This document shows, piece by piece, positions 25,034 to 33,780 of a stretch of DNA of 64,000 nt (its first letter is position 1; each line of letters begins with the position of its first letter). Below the pieces are notes generated by a model that saw only the letters and a program-made list of their open reading frames with translations, did no database searches and was not told the origin of the DNA. Position numbers and translations under genes: made by a program. This stretch comes from Microlunatus sagamiharensis (GTDB lineage Bacteria > Actinomycetota > Actinomycetes > Propionibacteriales > Propionibacteriaceae). The stretch covers positions 3,720,001 through 3,784,000 of the forward strand of contig NZ_LT629799.1 in NCBI RefSeq assembly GCF_900105785.1, given 5' to 3'.

Positions 25034-26724
25034 CGGGCCACCTCCCCGGCGTCCGGCCCCGCGTCGGGACCGGCCTGCTGCTGCTGCTCCTCCTGCTGGC
25101 GGTGCCCGGCGCCGCGCGGCTCGACGTCGACCCGCCGGCGCCCGACCAGCAGCGGCACCACGGGGCGCGGGAGCACCCGCTCGGCCGGGACCTCGGCGTC
25201 CGGCGCCGTCTGCACGGCCGCGGCCTCCTCCGGGGCCTGCTCCTCGGCCCGCAGCTCGGCCTCGACCGCGTCGGCGGTCTCCAGCAGGCGGGGGAGCGAC
25301 GGGCTGATCACCCAGGTGTCCTTGCTGCCGCCGCCCTGGCTGCTGTTGACGACCAGCTCGCCCTCGGGGAGGGCGACGCGGGTGAGGCCGCCGGGCAGGA
25401 CGTAGATGCCGTCGCCGCTGTTCACCGCGAAGGGGCGCAGGTCGACGTGGCGAGGCCGCAGGCTGTCGTCGATCAGCGTCGGCACGGTCGAGAGCTGCAC
25501 GACCGGCTGCGCGATCCAGCCGCGCGGGTCGGCGACCACCCGGGCGCGCAGCGCGTCGAGCTCCTCGCGCGTCGCCCGCGGGCCGATGACGATGCCCTTG
25601 CCGCCGGAACCGTCGACGGGCTTGACCACCAGCTCGTCGAGGCGGTCGAGGACCTCCTCGCGGGCCTCGTCCTCCTCCAGGCGCCAGGTGTCGACGTTGC
25701 GGACGACCGGCTCCTCGTGGAGGTAGTAGCGGATGAGGTCGGGCACGTAGGTGTAGATCAGCTTGTCGTCGGCCACGCCGTTGCCGATGGCGTTGGCCAG
25801 CGCGACGCCGCCGGTGCGCACGGCGTTGGTGAGCCCGGGCACGCCGAGCATCGAGTCGCTGCGGAAGAAGACCGGGTCGAGGAAGTCGTCGTCGAGGCGG
25901 CGGTAGATCACGTCGACCCGGCGCAGGCCGGCCGTGGTGCGCATGTAGACCTTGCCGCGGCGGCACTCGAGGTCGCGGCCCTCGACGAGCTCCACGCCCA
26001 TCGTGCGGGCGAGCAGGGTGTGCTCGAAGTAGGCGGAGTTGTAGACGCCGGGGGTGAGCACGACGACGTTGGGGTCGTCGGTCGACGGCGAGGCCTTGCG
26101 CAGCGCCTGGAGCAGCCGGGCCGGGTAGTCCCCGACGCCGCGGATCCGCTGGTGGGCGAAGGCGTCGGGCAGCGCCGTGACCATGGCCGTGCGGTTCGTC
26201 ATCACGTACGAGACGCCGCTCGGCACCCGGAAGTTGTCCTCCAGCACGCGCACGTCGCCCTCGGGCGTCCGGATGAGGTCGACGCCGGAGACGTGGATGC
26301 GGACGCCGTTCGGCGGGCGCACGCCCCACACCACGCGGTGGTAGTGCGAGGAGGAGGTGATGAGCTGGCTGGGGATGACGCCGTCGGAGATGACCTTGGC
26401 GTCGGAGTAGACGTCGTCGAGGAAGAGCTCCATCGCCCGGACCCGCTGGGCGACGCCGGCCTCGATCGTGTCCCACTCGGCCGCGGCGATGACGCGCGGC
26501 ACCAGGTCGAGCGGGAAGGGCCGCTCGACGCCGCCGACGTCGAAGGTGACGCCGGCCTGCGTGTAGTTGCTGGCCAGCGACTCCGCGATCGCCTTGAGCT
26601 CCGCGGGCGTCGACTGCGCGAGCGAGGCGTGGACGGCGCGATAGCTCGGCCGCACGTTGCCGTCCGGGTCGACCATCTCGTCGAACGCCGCGCCCGGGCG
26701 GTACTCGGACAGGACGTCGCGCAT
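25030..26724 (-). CDS. Circularly permuted ATP-grasp protein
   Basis: This 564-residue protein is the first gene of the ATP-grasp/alpha-E/transglutaminase operon. Recognisable parts are an N-terminal YRPGAAFDEMVDPDGNVRPS stretch and FPLDLVPRVIAAAEWDTIE. RVLEDNFRVPSGVSYVMTNR and the nucleotide-binding LVVKPVDGSGGKGIVIGP segment follow, with a late VNSSQGGGSKDTWV segment. The enzyme should ligate an amine to a carboxylate using ATP, probably building or attaching a peptide; the substrate is unknown. The last 85 residues are an Ala/Pro/Gln-rich tail (including EEQQQQAGPDAG) not needed for the fold. ATG 26724 was chosen as the first start ahead of the conserved region. Confidence 0.9.
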   Translation of the reverse strand: MRDVLSEYRPGAAFDEMVDPDGNVRPSYRAVHASLAQSTPAELKAIAESLASNYTQAGVTFDVGGVERPFPLDLVPRVIAAAEWDTIEAGVAQRVRAMELFLDDVYSDAKVISDGVIPSQLITSSSHYHRVVWGVRPPNGVRIHVSGVDLIRTPEGDVRVLEDNFRVPSGVSYVMTNRTAMVTALPDAFAHQRIRGVGDYPARLLQALRKASPSTDDPNVVVLTPGVYNSAYFEHTLLARTMGVELVEGRDLECRRGKVYMRTTAGLRRVDVIYRRLDDDFLDPVFFRSDSMLGVPGLTNAVRTGGVALANAIGNGVADDKLIYTYVPDLIRYYLHEEPVVRNVDTWRLEEDEAREEVLDRLDELVVKPVDGSGGKGIVIGPRATREELDALRARVVADPRGWIAQPVVQLSTVPTLIDDSLRPRHVDLRPFAVNSGDGIYVLPGGLTRVALPEGELVVNSSQGGGSKDTWVISPSLPRLLETADAVEAELRAEEQAPEEAAAVQTAPDAEVPAERVLPRPVVPLLVGRRRVDVEPRGAGHRQQEEQQQQAGPDAGPDAGEVAR

Positions 26725-26809
26725 GGCGCTGACCCTACTCAGCGTGCCCGGCCTCACACGCAGGGTGCTCCGGGTGCCTCCAGGGTGTGAGTTCGCTGCT
26801 CGGGCGGGC

Positions 26810-27385
26810 TCAGGCGTTGCCGGCGATCCCGGCGACGACGGCGAGGAGCACGAGCAGGACGACGAAGACCATGAGCCCGATGAAGAGGCCCCAGCCCGGC
26901 CGCTTCTGCGGCTCGGTGCCCATCCGGCCACCCATGCCGAACGTGAACATCGGGCCGGTGTAGTAGACCTCCGCGGTGCGTCCGGGCTCGACCGGGACCG
27001 TCATCGAGGCCCGCCCGTACGTCCACAGGTAGGTCTGCGCGACGTCGACGCGCCGTACGCCGGCCGGTGCCGGGAAGGAGTTGCGGCCCCAGGAGGCGGT
27101 CGCGGTGTAGCCGTCGATGGTCACCAGCGGCGTGATCATGCCCATCGCGCCGAAGGGCTTCTGCAGGTGGAGCACGAGCTCGCCGGTGGGACCGCCGCCG
27201 TACGCCGGCGCCTGCGGGCGGGACGCGAAGCCCTCGGCGTCGTAGCCCTGCTGGCCCTGGTCGTGCTGGCCCTGGGGCTGGTAGCCCTGCGGGGCCTGCG
27301 GGGGGACGGGGTAGCCCTGGGGCGCCTGCGGGGGGACGGGGTAGCCCTGCGGTCCGTAGCCCTGCGGCGGCTGAGGAGACGACAT
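26810..27385 (-). CDS. Membrane-anchored protein with PQGY-repeat N-terminus
   Basis: This 191-residue protein has about 65 residues of Pro/Gln/Gly/Tyr repeats (tandem QAPQGYPVPP units). A beta-rich domain follows (GELVLHLQKPFGAMG, then an ASMTVPVEPGRTAEVYYTGP segment). A single C-terminal transmembrane helix ends it (LFIGLMVFVVLLVLLAVVAG). The middle may be an immunoglobulin-like or carboxypeptidase-regulatory-like fold; no family is recognised. It resembles 22606-23163 only in the style of its tail. ATG 27385 has AGGA eight bases upstream; an ATG nine bases earlier is less well placed. It is divergent from the lysyl-tRNA synthetase gene. Confidence 0.65.
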   Translation of the reverse strand: MSSPQPPQGYGPQGYPVPPQAPQGYPVPPQAPQGYQPQGQHDQGQQGYDAEGFASRPQAPAYGGGPTGELVLHLQKPFGAMGMITPLVTIDGYTATASWGRNSFPAPAGVRRVDVAQTYLWTYGRASMTVPVEPGRTAEVYYTGPMFTFGMGGRMGTEPQKRPGWGLFIGLMVFVVLLVLLAVVAGIAGNA

Positions 27386-27467
27386 GGCCGACATCCTGGC
27401 AGCCGGAGGGTCCCCGCGAGGCCGGAACGCGAGTTCTCCACAGGCCTTCGACAACTAGATTGAGCGG

Positions 27468-28991
27468 GTGCCAGACCAGCCGAACGTCCCGCCGACCGAG
27501 GCCGAGGTCTCCGAGCAGCGCCGCGTCCGGCAGGACAAGCGGGCCCGGCTGCTGGCGGAGGGCCGGCAGGCGTACCCCGTCTCCGTGCCCCGTACGCACG
27601 CGCTCCGCGAGGTGCGCAGCCGCTGGGCGAGCCTGGGGACCGGGGAGGAGACGCAGGACGTCGTCTCCGTCGCGGGCCGCGTGGTCTTCCTGCGCAACAC
27701 CGGCAAGCTCTGCTTCGCCACGCTGCAGGAGGGCCTGTCGACTCACGACACCGGCACCCGCCTGCAGGTGATGCTCTCCCTGGCCGAGGTCGGCCAGGAG
27801 GCGCTCGACTCCTGGAAGGCCGACGTCGACCTCGGCGACTTCGTCAGCGTCACCGGCCGGGTGGTCTCCTCGCGCCGCGGCGAGCTGAGCGTGATGGCGG
27901 GCGACTGGGTGCTGGCGTCCAAGGCGCTGCGCCCGCTGCCGAACCTGTACGCCGACGCCGGGCTCTCCGAGGAGACCCGCGTGCGCCAGCGCTACGCCGA
28001 CCTGACGGTCCGCGAGGAGGCGCGCCAGATGGTGCTCGACCGCGCCCGGGTGACGCGGAGCATCCGGGACACGCTGCACCGCCACGACTTCGTCGAGGTC
28101 GAGTCGCCGGTCCTGCAGCTGGTGCACGGCGGGGCGCACGCGCGGCCCTTCCCGACCCACCTCAACGCCTTCGACATCGACATGACGCTCCGCATCGCCC
28201 TGGAGCTCTTCCTCAAGCGCGCGGTCGTCGGCGGCGTCGACCGCGTCTACGAGATGGGGCGGATCTTCCGCAACGAGGGCGTCGACTCCACGCACAGCCC
28301 CGAGTTCACGATGCTCGAGTTCTACGAGGCGTGGGGCGACCAGCGGAGCGTCGCCGAACTGACGCGGCAGATCGTCCTCGACGTCGCCGACGTCCTCGGC
28401 TCGCGGCAGGTCGAGACGCCCGCCGGGACGATCGACCTGGACGGCGAGTGGCGCTGGCTCGGCGTCTACCCCGGCCTGTCGGAGGTCCTCGGCGAGGAGG
28501 TCACGCCGGAGACGTCGCTGGACGACCTGCGGGCGCTGGCCGCCGCTCGTGAGGTCACCCTCGACCCGGCGTGGGGCGCGGAGAAGGTCGTGCTCGAGCT
28601 CTTCGCCGAGCTCGTCGAGCCGACCCTGCTGCAGCCGACCTTCGTCTGCGACTACCCGCCCAGCGCGCAGCCGCTGGCCCGGCCGCACCGCAGCGACCCC
28701 GCGCTCATCGAGGCGTGGGACCTCTTCATCGGCGGCGTCGAGCGCGGCACCGGCTTCTCCGAGCTGATCGACCCGGTCGTGCAGCGCGAGCGTCTCACCG
28801 CGCAGTCGCTCGAGGCGGCCGCGGGCGACCCCGAGGCGATGCAGCTCGACGACGACTTCCTCGACGCGCTCGAGTTCGGCGCGCCGCCGATGGGCGGCGT
28901 CGGCCTCGGCCTGGACCGGCTGATCATGCTCTTCAGCGGCGCGGGCATCCGCGAGACGATCCTCTTCCCGCTGCTGCGCCCGGGCTCGTGA
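27468..28991 (+). CDS. lysS: Class II lysyl-tRNA synthetase homologue (LysX-like C-terminus)
   Basis: This 507-residue protein has an OB-fold anticodon domain (about 60-165), motif 2 in RVYEMGRIFRNEGVDSTHSPEFTMLEFY and motif 3 in GGVGLGLDRLIMLFSG. It should charge tRNA with lysine. The region ERGTGFSELIDPVVQRERL is closer to the synthetase part of mycobacterial LysX than to ordinary LysS, where the segment reads approximately ANGFSELNDPEDQ; the Asn before GFSEL is Thr here. No membrane MprF-like domain is present, so it is not a full LysX. It may be the housekeeping enzyme or a second paralogue. GTG 27468 is used. The next gene overlaps its stop (GTGA). Confidence 0.85.
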   Translation: MPDQPNVPPTEAEVSEQRRVRQDKRARLLAEGRQAYPVSVPRTHALREVRSRWASLGTGEETQDVVSVAGRVVFLRNTGKLCFATLQEGLSTHDTGTRLQVMLSLAEVGQEALDSWKADVDLGDFVSVTGRVVSSRRGELSVMAGDWVLASKALRPLPNLYADAGLSEETRVRQRYADLTVREEARQMVLDRARVTRSIRDTLHRHDFVEVESPVLQLVHGGAHARPFPTHLNAFDIDMTLRIALELFLKRAVVGGVDRVYEMGRIFRNEGVDSTHSPEFTMLEFYEAWGDQRSVAELTRQIVLDVADVLGSRQVETPAGTIDLDGEWRWLGVYPGLSEVLGEEVTPETSLDDLRALAAAREVTLDPAWGAEKVVLELFAELVEPTLLQPTFVCDYPPSAQPLARPHRSDPALIEAWDLFIGGVERGTGFSELIDPVVQRERLTAQSLEAAAGDPEAMQLDDDFLDALEFGAPPMGGVGLGLDRLIMLFSGAGIRETILFPLLRPGS

Positions 28992-29422
28992 GCGGGGCGG
29001 TGCCCGAGGGCGGCCCCGGCAGCGAGGTCCCGACGGGCGACGACCCCGTCGAGCTGGCCCACTGGCTCCTCGACCGGGCCCGGTTCGGCGAGGCCGAGCG
29101 CCTCGCCGCGTACGCCGACCACGGCATGCCGGTCGACCTGACCGACGCGCGCGGCAACACGCTGCTCCTGCTCGGGGCGTACCACGGCCACGCCGAGGTG
29201 GTCCAGGTGCTGGCGGCCCGCGGGGCGGACGTCGACGTGGTGAACGACCGCGGCCAGACCCCGCTCGCCGGCGCCGTGTTCAAGGGCTACGCCGACGTCG
29301 TCCGCACGCTCGTCGAGCTCGGCGCCAACCCGGACCTGGGTTCGCCGACCGCTCGCGCGACGGCGGCCTTCTTCGAGCGGCCCGACCTCGCGGCCCTGCT
29401 TCCCGACCCGCGCCAGGGCTGA
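28988..29422 (+). CDS. Ankyrin-repeat protein
   Basis: This 144-residue protein is made mainly of ankyrin repeats (GNTLLLLGAYHGHAEVVQVL, then GQTPLAGAVFKGYADVVRTL with the linker RGADVDVVNDR), three to four in all. Such repeats bind other proteins. It is coupled to the lysyl-tRNA synthetase gene through a GTGA overlap, an arrangement I cannot connect to a function. Short bacterial ankyrin proteins of this type are cytosolic. Confidence 0.85.
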   Translation: MSGAVPEGGPGSEVPTGDDPVELAHWLLDRARFGEAERLAAYADHGMPVDLTDARGNTLLLLGAYHGHAEVVQVLAARGADVDVVNDRGQTPLAGAVFKGYADVVRTLVELGANPDLGSPTARATAAFFERPDLAALLPDPRQG

Positions 29423-29481
29423 TCCCTGCCGACCCGCCGCGCCTCGCTCAGCGCCGCGCCGCGCCACGAACTGCCCCTCGA

Positions 29482-29548
29482 TCCGCCGAGAGGTAGGTTG
29501 CCGCGCGAATCCGGCCTCGAAAGTCGCGGCAACCTACCGCTCGGCGGA
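29482..29548. repeat. 24-base inverted repeat
   Basis: Arms 29482-29505 and 29525-29548 are complementary at 23 of 24 positions with a 19-base spacer. The core is GGTAGGTTGCCGCG. It lies between the convergent ankyrin and YibE/F genes and may terminate both. The design matches other paired repeats in this window. Confidence 0.88.
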
Positions 29549-29578
29549 CGTCCGGGGCTCGGTAGGAGTCGGCGCGGG

Positions 29579-31225
29579 TCAGCGGCTGCGGCGCGGGGAC
29601 GGTTCGTCGGGGTCGCGGAGGTCGGAGAAGTCGCCGAAGTCGTCGTCGGAGCGGCGACGCTTGCGCCGCGACGTCCGCTCGGTGGCGTCGGAGACCACGT
29701 CGGCGACCGGGTCCTTGGTCGCCGGGGGAGTCGCCGGCGGGGTCGTCGGTGCTGCCTCGGCCCCCCGGTCGGACGCCGCGCGGGAGCCGCGTACGGCGGG
29801 CAGGACCTGGGTCTCGACGTCGCCGTCCTCGTCCCGGGAGGCGGGCGCCGACGCGTCGGGCGTGACCTCCGGCGCCGTACGCCGCTTCGACCGCGCCCGG
29901 CGCTCGGACGGGACCAGCGCGGCCCCCTCGGCGTCGTCCCCGGCTCCCTCGGCCGCGGGCCGGACCCGTCCGGCGCGGACGACGGCCACCCCGACGGCGG
30001 TGGTCAGCGGGACGGCCAGCACGAGGCCGATCGAGCCCACGAGCGTCCGGACGATCTCGTCGCTGAACTGCTCGGTCTGCAGGACCTGCAGCAGCGGGCG
30101 GTCGTAGACGGCGATGAGCAGCAGGACCGAGAGCGAGGCGCCGGCCGTGGCGAAGGCGATGGTGTAGACGGTCGAGGCGATGTGGTCGCGGCCGATGCGC
30201 ATGGCCCGGGCGAAGAGGTCGCGGTTGCGCAGGCGCAGCGCCTTGCCGTTCTCGTCGAGGTAGTGGCCGTCGGCCAGCTCCCACACCGCGGAGGCCTGGG
30301 TGATCGTGACGTCGTTCAGCACGCCGAGACCGGCCACGATGATCCCGCAGATCACCACCGACGTCAGCCGCAGGTCGGGCGTGGAGGCCGCGAGGAGGTA
30401 GTCGTCCTCGCTCGCCACCCCGGTGAGGTGCGCCCAGCGCGTGGCGCCGTAGCCGAGGGCGGCGCTGAGGATCAGCCCGAACAGGGTCCCCACCAGGGCG
30501 GTCGTCGTCCGGGTGTTGAAGCCGTGCGCCGCGTAGAGGACCACGAACATGATCGCCGACGACCCGATCAGGCCGACGACGACGGGGTTCTGCCCGGCGA
30601 CCAGCGCCGGGAACATGAACTTCACCAGGATCAGCCCGGCGAACCCCAGCCCGATCAGCGAGGCCAGACCGCGCCAGCGGGCGACCGCGACGACGACGAG
30701 GGCGAAGACGGCGGTCAGGATGAGCAGCGGCGCGCGGCGGTCGAAGTCGGAGAACTGGTACGACGCCGGCTGGCCGTCGCCCGGCGGCACGCGGATCAGG
30801 GTCACGCCGTCGCCGACCTCCGCGCCCGAGGCGTAGACGGCCTGCGTGAGCGGGACGCTCGCGACGTCGCCCTTGCCGTCGCCGTCGTTGACGGTGGCGG
30901 TCATGTTGGCGCACGCGTTCACGCCGGCCTGGCCCGGGGTCGAGCCCGGCAGGCCGTCGCAGGAGATCGGCTCGACGGCGGTGATCGTCGCGTGGGGGTA
31001 GGTCACGCCGGGGACGCTGTAGCCGCCCGCGTCGGCGTTGACGTGCTCGGACACGTCGCCGGGCCAGAGGGCGACCAGGCCGACCAGCGTCCAGATCCCC
31101 AGCGGGATCAGCACCACGATGAGGATGCGCAGCGCACGGCGGTGGCGGTAGAGCTCGGCGCCGGTGACCTGGTGGCCGCCGCCCTCGTGAAGGGCGCCTG
31201 CGGCGTTGCTGTGCGAGTGCGCCAC
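29579..31225 (-). CDS. YibE/F-family membrane protein
   Basis: This 548-residue protein has one N-terminal helix (about 33-55) and an extracytoplasmic beta domain (about 60-165). Seven to eight transmembrane helices follow (about 165-440) with the family strings GLGVLNDVTITQASAVWEL, then RIGRDHIASTVYTIAFATAG. A 110-residue charged, disordered cytosolic tail rich in Arg/Asp/Ser ends the protein. YibE/F proteins are multi-pass membrane proteins of unknown transport role. The GTG start lies 24 bases from the divergent DUF3152 gene, so promoters overlap. Confidence 0.9.
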   Translation of the reverse strand: MAHSHSNAAGALHEGGGHQVTGAELYRHRRALRILIVVLIPLGIWTLVGLVALWPGDVSEHVNADAGGYSVPGVTYPHATITAVEPISCDGLPGSTPGQAGVNACANMTATVNDGDGKGDVASVPLTQAVYASGAEVGDGVTLIRVPPGDGQPASYQFSDFDRRAPLLILTAVFALVVVAVARWRGLASLIGLGFAGLILVKFMFPALVAGQNPVVVGLIGSSAIMFVVLYAAHGFNTRTTTALVGTLFGLILSAALGYGATRWAHLTGVASEDDYLLAASTPDLRLTSVVICGIIVAGLGVLNDVTITQASAVWELADGHYLDENGKALRLRNRDLFARAMRIGRDHIASTVYTIAFATAGASLSVLLLIAVYDRPLLQVLQTEQFSDEIVRTLVGSIGLVLAVPLTTAVGVAVVRAGRVRPAAEGAGDDAEGAALVPSERRARSKRRTAPEVTPDASAPASRDEDGDVETQVLPAVRGSRAASDRGAEAAPTTPPATPPATKDPVADVVSDATERTSRRKRRRSDDDFGDFSDLRDPDEPSPRRSR

Positions 31226-31248
31226 GTGGTCCGCCTAGTCTCTTGGCC

Positions 31249-32172
31249 GTGAGCCGGTCGTCGGAGGGGCGGCGGACCCACGTCCCCCACGAAGATCCAC
31301 GTCCCGCGCGGGTGCGCCGCGTCGGCGGACAATCTAACCCAGCGCGGCGACCGCGCCGCCGTCCCGCGCGGCCGTCGGGACGTCCGCCGGGGTCGGGGGC
31401 GATGCTCCTCTGCGTCGTCGTGGGGCTGCTCCTCCTCGTCGTCGGCGCGTCGACGCTGACGCGGCCGGCGGCGCCCGTCGCGGCCCAGGTCCGCCCCGAC
31501 GCTCCCACCACGAGCGCGCCCGGCCCCGCCCCGCCGGGCGCCGCACCCTCCGCGGGGGCGGGCCCGACCGCGACGGCCGACCCGTCGCGGAAGGTCGTCG
31601 AGGGGCGCCTCGACGGGGTGTTCGTGGCCGACCGCGGACCGGGCTCGTACGCGGGCGCCGACGTCTCGGTCCCCACGAGCGCGGACTCCGGCCGGCTCTA
31701 CCGCGTCGACGTGCGCGTCGAGGACGGCCTCGGGCTCGACCCCGACGTGGTCGCCCGGGCGATCGGGCGGACCCTGGACGACCCCCGCAGCTGGCGCTCG
31801 ACCGGGCGCGCCCGCTTCTCCGTCGTCCCGCTGGGGCAGCGGGCCGACCTGCACGCGTACGTGGTCACGCCGGGCACGACCGACCGGCTCTGCGCCCCGC
31901 TCCTGACCCGGGGCGAGGTGTCCTGCCGCGCCGGCGACAAGGTCGTCCTGAACGCCAAGCGCTGGGTCCTCGGCGCCGACGCCTACGGCTCGGACGTCGA
32001 CGAGGTGGCCGCCTACCGCGAGTACCTGGTCAACCACGAGTTCGGCCACGCGCTCGGGCGCTCGCACGTGGGCTGCCCGGCCCGGGGCCGCCCGGCGCCG
32101 GTGATGCTGCAGCAGACGAAGGGCCTGCAGGGCTGCACCGCGAACCCCTGGCCGTCGGTCACCCGGGGATGA
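31249..32172 (+). CDS. DUF3152 protein with metzincin-like zinc motif
   Basis: This 307-residue exported protein has a basic N-terminus, one membrane helix (about 50-75, LLCVVVGLLLLVVGAS), a Thr/Pro/Ala-rich linker and a C-terminal DUF3152 domain. The domain ends in HEFGHALGRSHVGCPARG, which fits the HExxHxxGxxH zinc-protease signature, followed by a methionine in APVMLQQ that could form a Met-turn. Extracellular proteolysis is therefore plausible, although the family is uncharacterised. GTG 31249 lacks a ribosome site and sits just after TAGTCT (31236), suggesting a leaderless message. It overlaps the following GNAT gene by ATGA. Confidence 0.8.
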   Translation: MSRSSEGRRTHVPHEDPRPARVRRVGGQSNPARRPRRRPARPSGRPPGSGAMLLCVVVGLLLLVVGASTLTRPAAPVAAQVRPDAPTTSAPGPAPPGAAPSAGAGPTATADPSRKVVEGRLDGVFVADRGPGSYAGADVSVPTSADSGRLYRVDVRVEDGLGLDPDVVARAIGRTLDDPRSWRSTGRARFSVVPLGQRADLHAYVVTPGTTDRLCAPLLTRGEVSCRAGDKVVLNAKRWVLGADAYGSDVDEVAAYREYLVNHEFGHALGRSHVGCPARGRPAPVMLQQTKGLQGCTANPWPSVTRG

Positions 32173-32735
32173 GCCCGATGACCCCCGGCCCGTCGGGCCC
32201 GCTCGCGCCCGACGCCGTACGGCTGGAGCGCCTGCCGGTCGCGCTCGTGCGCGCCCTGGTCGACGGCGGGCTCCAGCGTCCGGAGGGCTGGGACCCCGGC
32301 TTCCCCACCGCCGACACCTTCAGCGCCGCGCGGATGCTGCTCGGCGCGTACGACGCGCTCGGCCTCGACCCGACGAGCAGCCCCTGGTGGGTCTTCGCCA
32401 TGGTGGTCGGGGACCGCGTCGTCGGGGACGCCGGCTTCCACTCCCCACCGGCCGACGACGGTCCGGCCGAGGTCGAGATCGGCTACCAGGTCGTGCCCGG
32501 TGCGCGGCGCCGCGGTGTCGCGACGCGGGCCTGCGGCCTGCTCCTCGAGCACGCCTGGCGCCACGGGGCCGACGTCGTGCGGGCCGAGGTGGAGCCGGGC
32601 CCGTACGCCGACGCCTCCCGCGCCGTGCTCACGGCGAACGGCTTCCGGGAGGTCCGGGCCGGGGCGACCGGGGGCGACCCGGGGTCGGAGGTGTCGAGGT
32701 TCGTCGTCGAGCGTCCTGTCGGTCCCCGGACGTAG
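32169..32735 (+). CDS. GNAT-family N-acetyltransferase
   Basis: This 188-residue protein has the RimJ/RimL-like GNAT layout: AEVEIGYQVVPGARRRGVAT (acetyl-CoA loop, with the GARRRGVAT part as the pyrophosphate-binding turn), then LLLEHAWRHGADVVRAEV, and a SRAVLTANGFREV segment near the end. The acceptor is unknown. The ATG overlaps the DUF3152 stop (ATGA at 32169-32172), so the two are cotranslated. Confidence 0.85.
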   Translation: MSPMTPGPSGPLAPDAVRLERLPVALVRALVDGGLQRPEGWDPGFPTADTFSAARMLLGAYDALGLDPTSSPWWVFAMVVGDRVVGDAGFHSPPADDGPAEVEIGYQVVPGARRRGVATRACGLLLEHAWRHGADVVRAEVEPGPYADASRAVLTANGFREVRAGATGGDPGSEVSRFVVERPVGPRT

Positions 32736-32747
32736 CATCGGCGGGCG

Positions 32748-33701
32748 ATGAGCACACCCGCGGCCGGCCTGACGCGGCGGCTGGTCCTGGACCGGCCGCC
32801 GATGCTGGGTGCCGTCTTCGGGCTGCACCGGCGCGGCACCGGCGACCCGACGCACCGCGTCCTCGGTGGCATCCACCTGCGCACCACCCGGACGCCGTGC
32901 GGCACCGCCCTGCTCAAGGTGGTCGCCCAGGGCGGTGAGGTGTCGGCGCGGGCCTGGGGCGACGGAGCCGAGTGGGTGCTCGACCACCTGCCGCGCCTGG
33001 TCGGCGAGCACGACGACCTGGACGGGTTCGTGCCGCACCACGCGATCGTCGCCGAGGCGCACCACCGCTACGGCCACTTCCGGGTCGGGCGCAGCGATGC
33101 GGTGTTCGAGGCGCTCGCGCCGGCCTGCCTCGAGCAGGTCGTGACCGGCAAGGAGGCCTTCCGGGCCTTCCGGCTGCTGGTGCGCGAGTTCGGCGAACCG
33201 GCCCCGGGCCCGACGCGCGAGGTGGGATCGGCGGCGTACGGGATGTACGTCGCGCCGACGCCGGAGCAGTGGGCGCGGGTGCCGAGCTGGCGCTTCCTCG
33301 CCGCGGGCGTGGAGGAGCGCCGCAGCCGCACGCTGGTGCGGACGGCCCAGCGTGCCGTGGCGCTGGAGCGGACGCTCCTCGGCACCCACGAGGCCGCCGA
33401 CCTGGCGCTGCGGAGCCTGCCCGGCGTGGGGCCGTGGACCTCGGCCGAGGTCCGGCAGCGCGCGCACGGCGACGCCGACGCGTGGAGCATCGGCGACTAC
33501 CACGTCGGCAAGAACATCACCTGGGCCCTGACCGGCGAGGTCCTCGACGACGCCGCGGCCACCGAGCTGCTCGAGCCCTACCGCGGCCACCGCTACCGCG
33601 TCCAGGTCCTGCTGATGATGGTCGCCGGCGGCCGCCCGCGCCGCGCGCCGCGCATGACCCTGCCGACCCACACCCCGTACGCGACCCGCGGCCGGTCCTG
33701 A
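32748..33701 (+). CDS. AlkA-type DNA-3-methyladenine glycosylase
   Basis: This 317-residue base-excision repair enzyme is of the HhH-GPD superfamily. The hairpin-helix-hairpin is LRSLPGVGPWTSAEVR (about 222-237) and the catalytic Asp lies in SIGDYHVGKN. It removes alkylated bases from DNA. An N-terminal beta-rich portion (about 1-110) corresponds to the AlkA N-domain but is less typical. It starts 12 bases after the GNAT gene and probably shares its transcript. A strong double hairpin follows. Confidence 0.88.
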   Translation: MSTPAAGLTRRLVLDRPPMLGAVFGLHRRGTGDPTHRVLGGIHLRTTRTPCGTALLKVVAQGGEVSARAWGDGAEWVLDHLPRLVGEHDDLDGFVPHHAIVAEAHHRYGHFRVGRSDAVFEALAPACLEQVVTGKEAFRAFRLLVREFGEPAPGPTREVGSAAYGMYVAPTPEQWARVPSWRFLAAGVEERRSRTLVRTAQRAVALERTLLGTHEAADLALRSLPGVGPWTSAEVRQRAHGDADAWSIGDYHVGKNITWALTGEVLDDAAATELLEPYRGHRYRVQVLLMMVAGGRPRRAPRMTLPTHTPYATRGRS

Positions 33702-33709
33702 CGTGAGAA

Positions 33710-33779
33710 GGCCCGGGACGACGCGCGTCGCCCCGGGCCGGAGACCTCACGAGCCCCGGAGGGGGCTCAGGTCGTGAGG
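33710..33779. terminator. Double hairpin terminator between convergent genes
   Basis: The first hairpin is 33710-33717 with 33732-33739 (GGCCCGGG/CCCGGGCC plus an inner palindrome). The second is 33745-33752 with 33772-33779 (CCTCACGA/TCGTGAGG, inner GAGCCCC/GGGGCTC). It separates the glycosylase gene from the leftward ferritin-like gene. Confidence 0.85.
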
Positions 33780-33780
33780 A

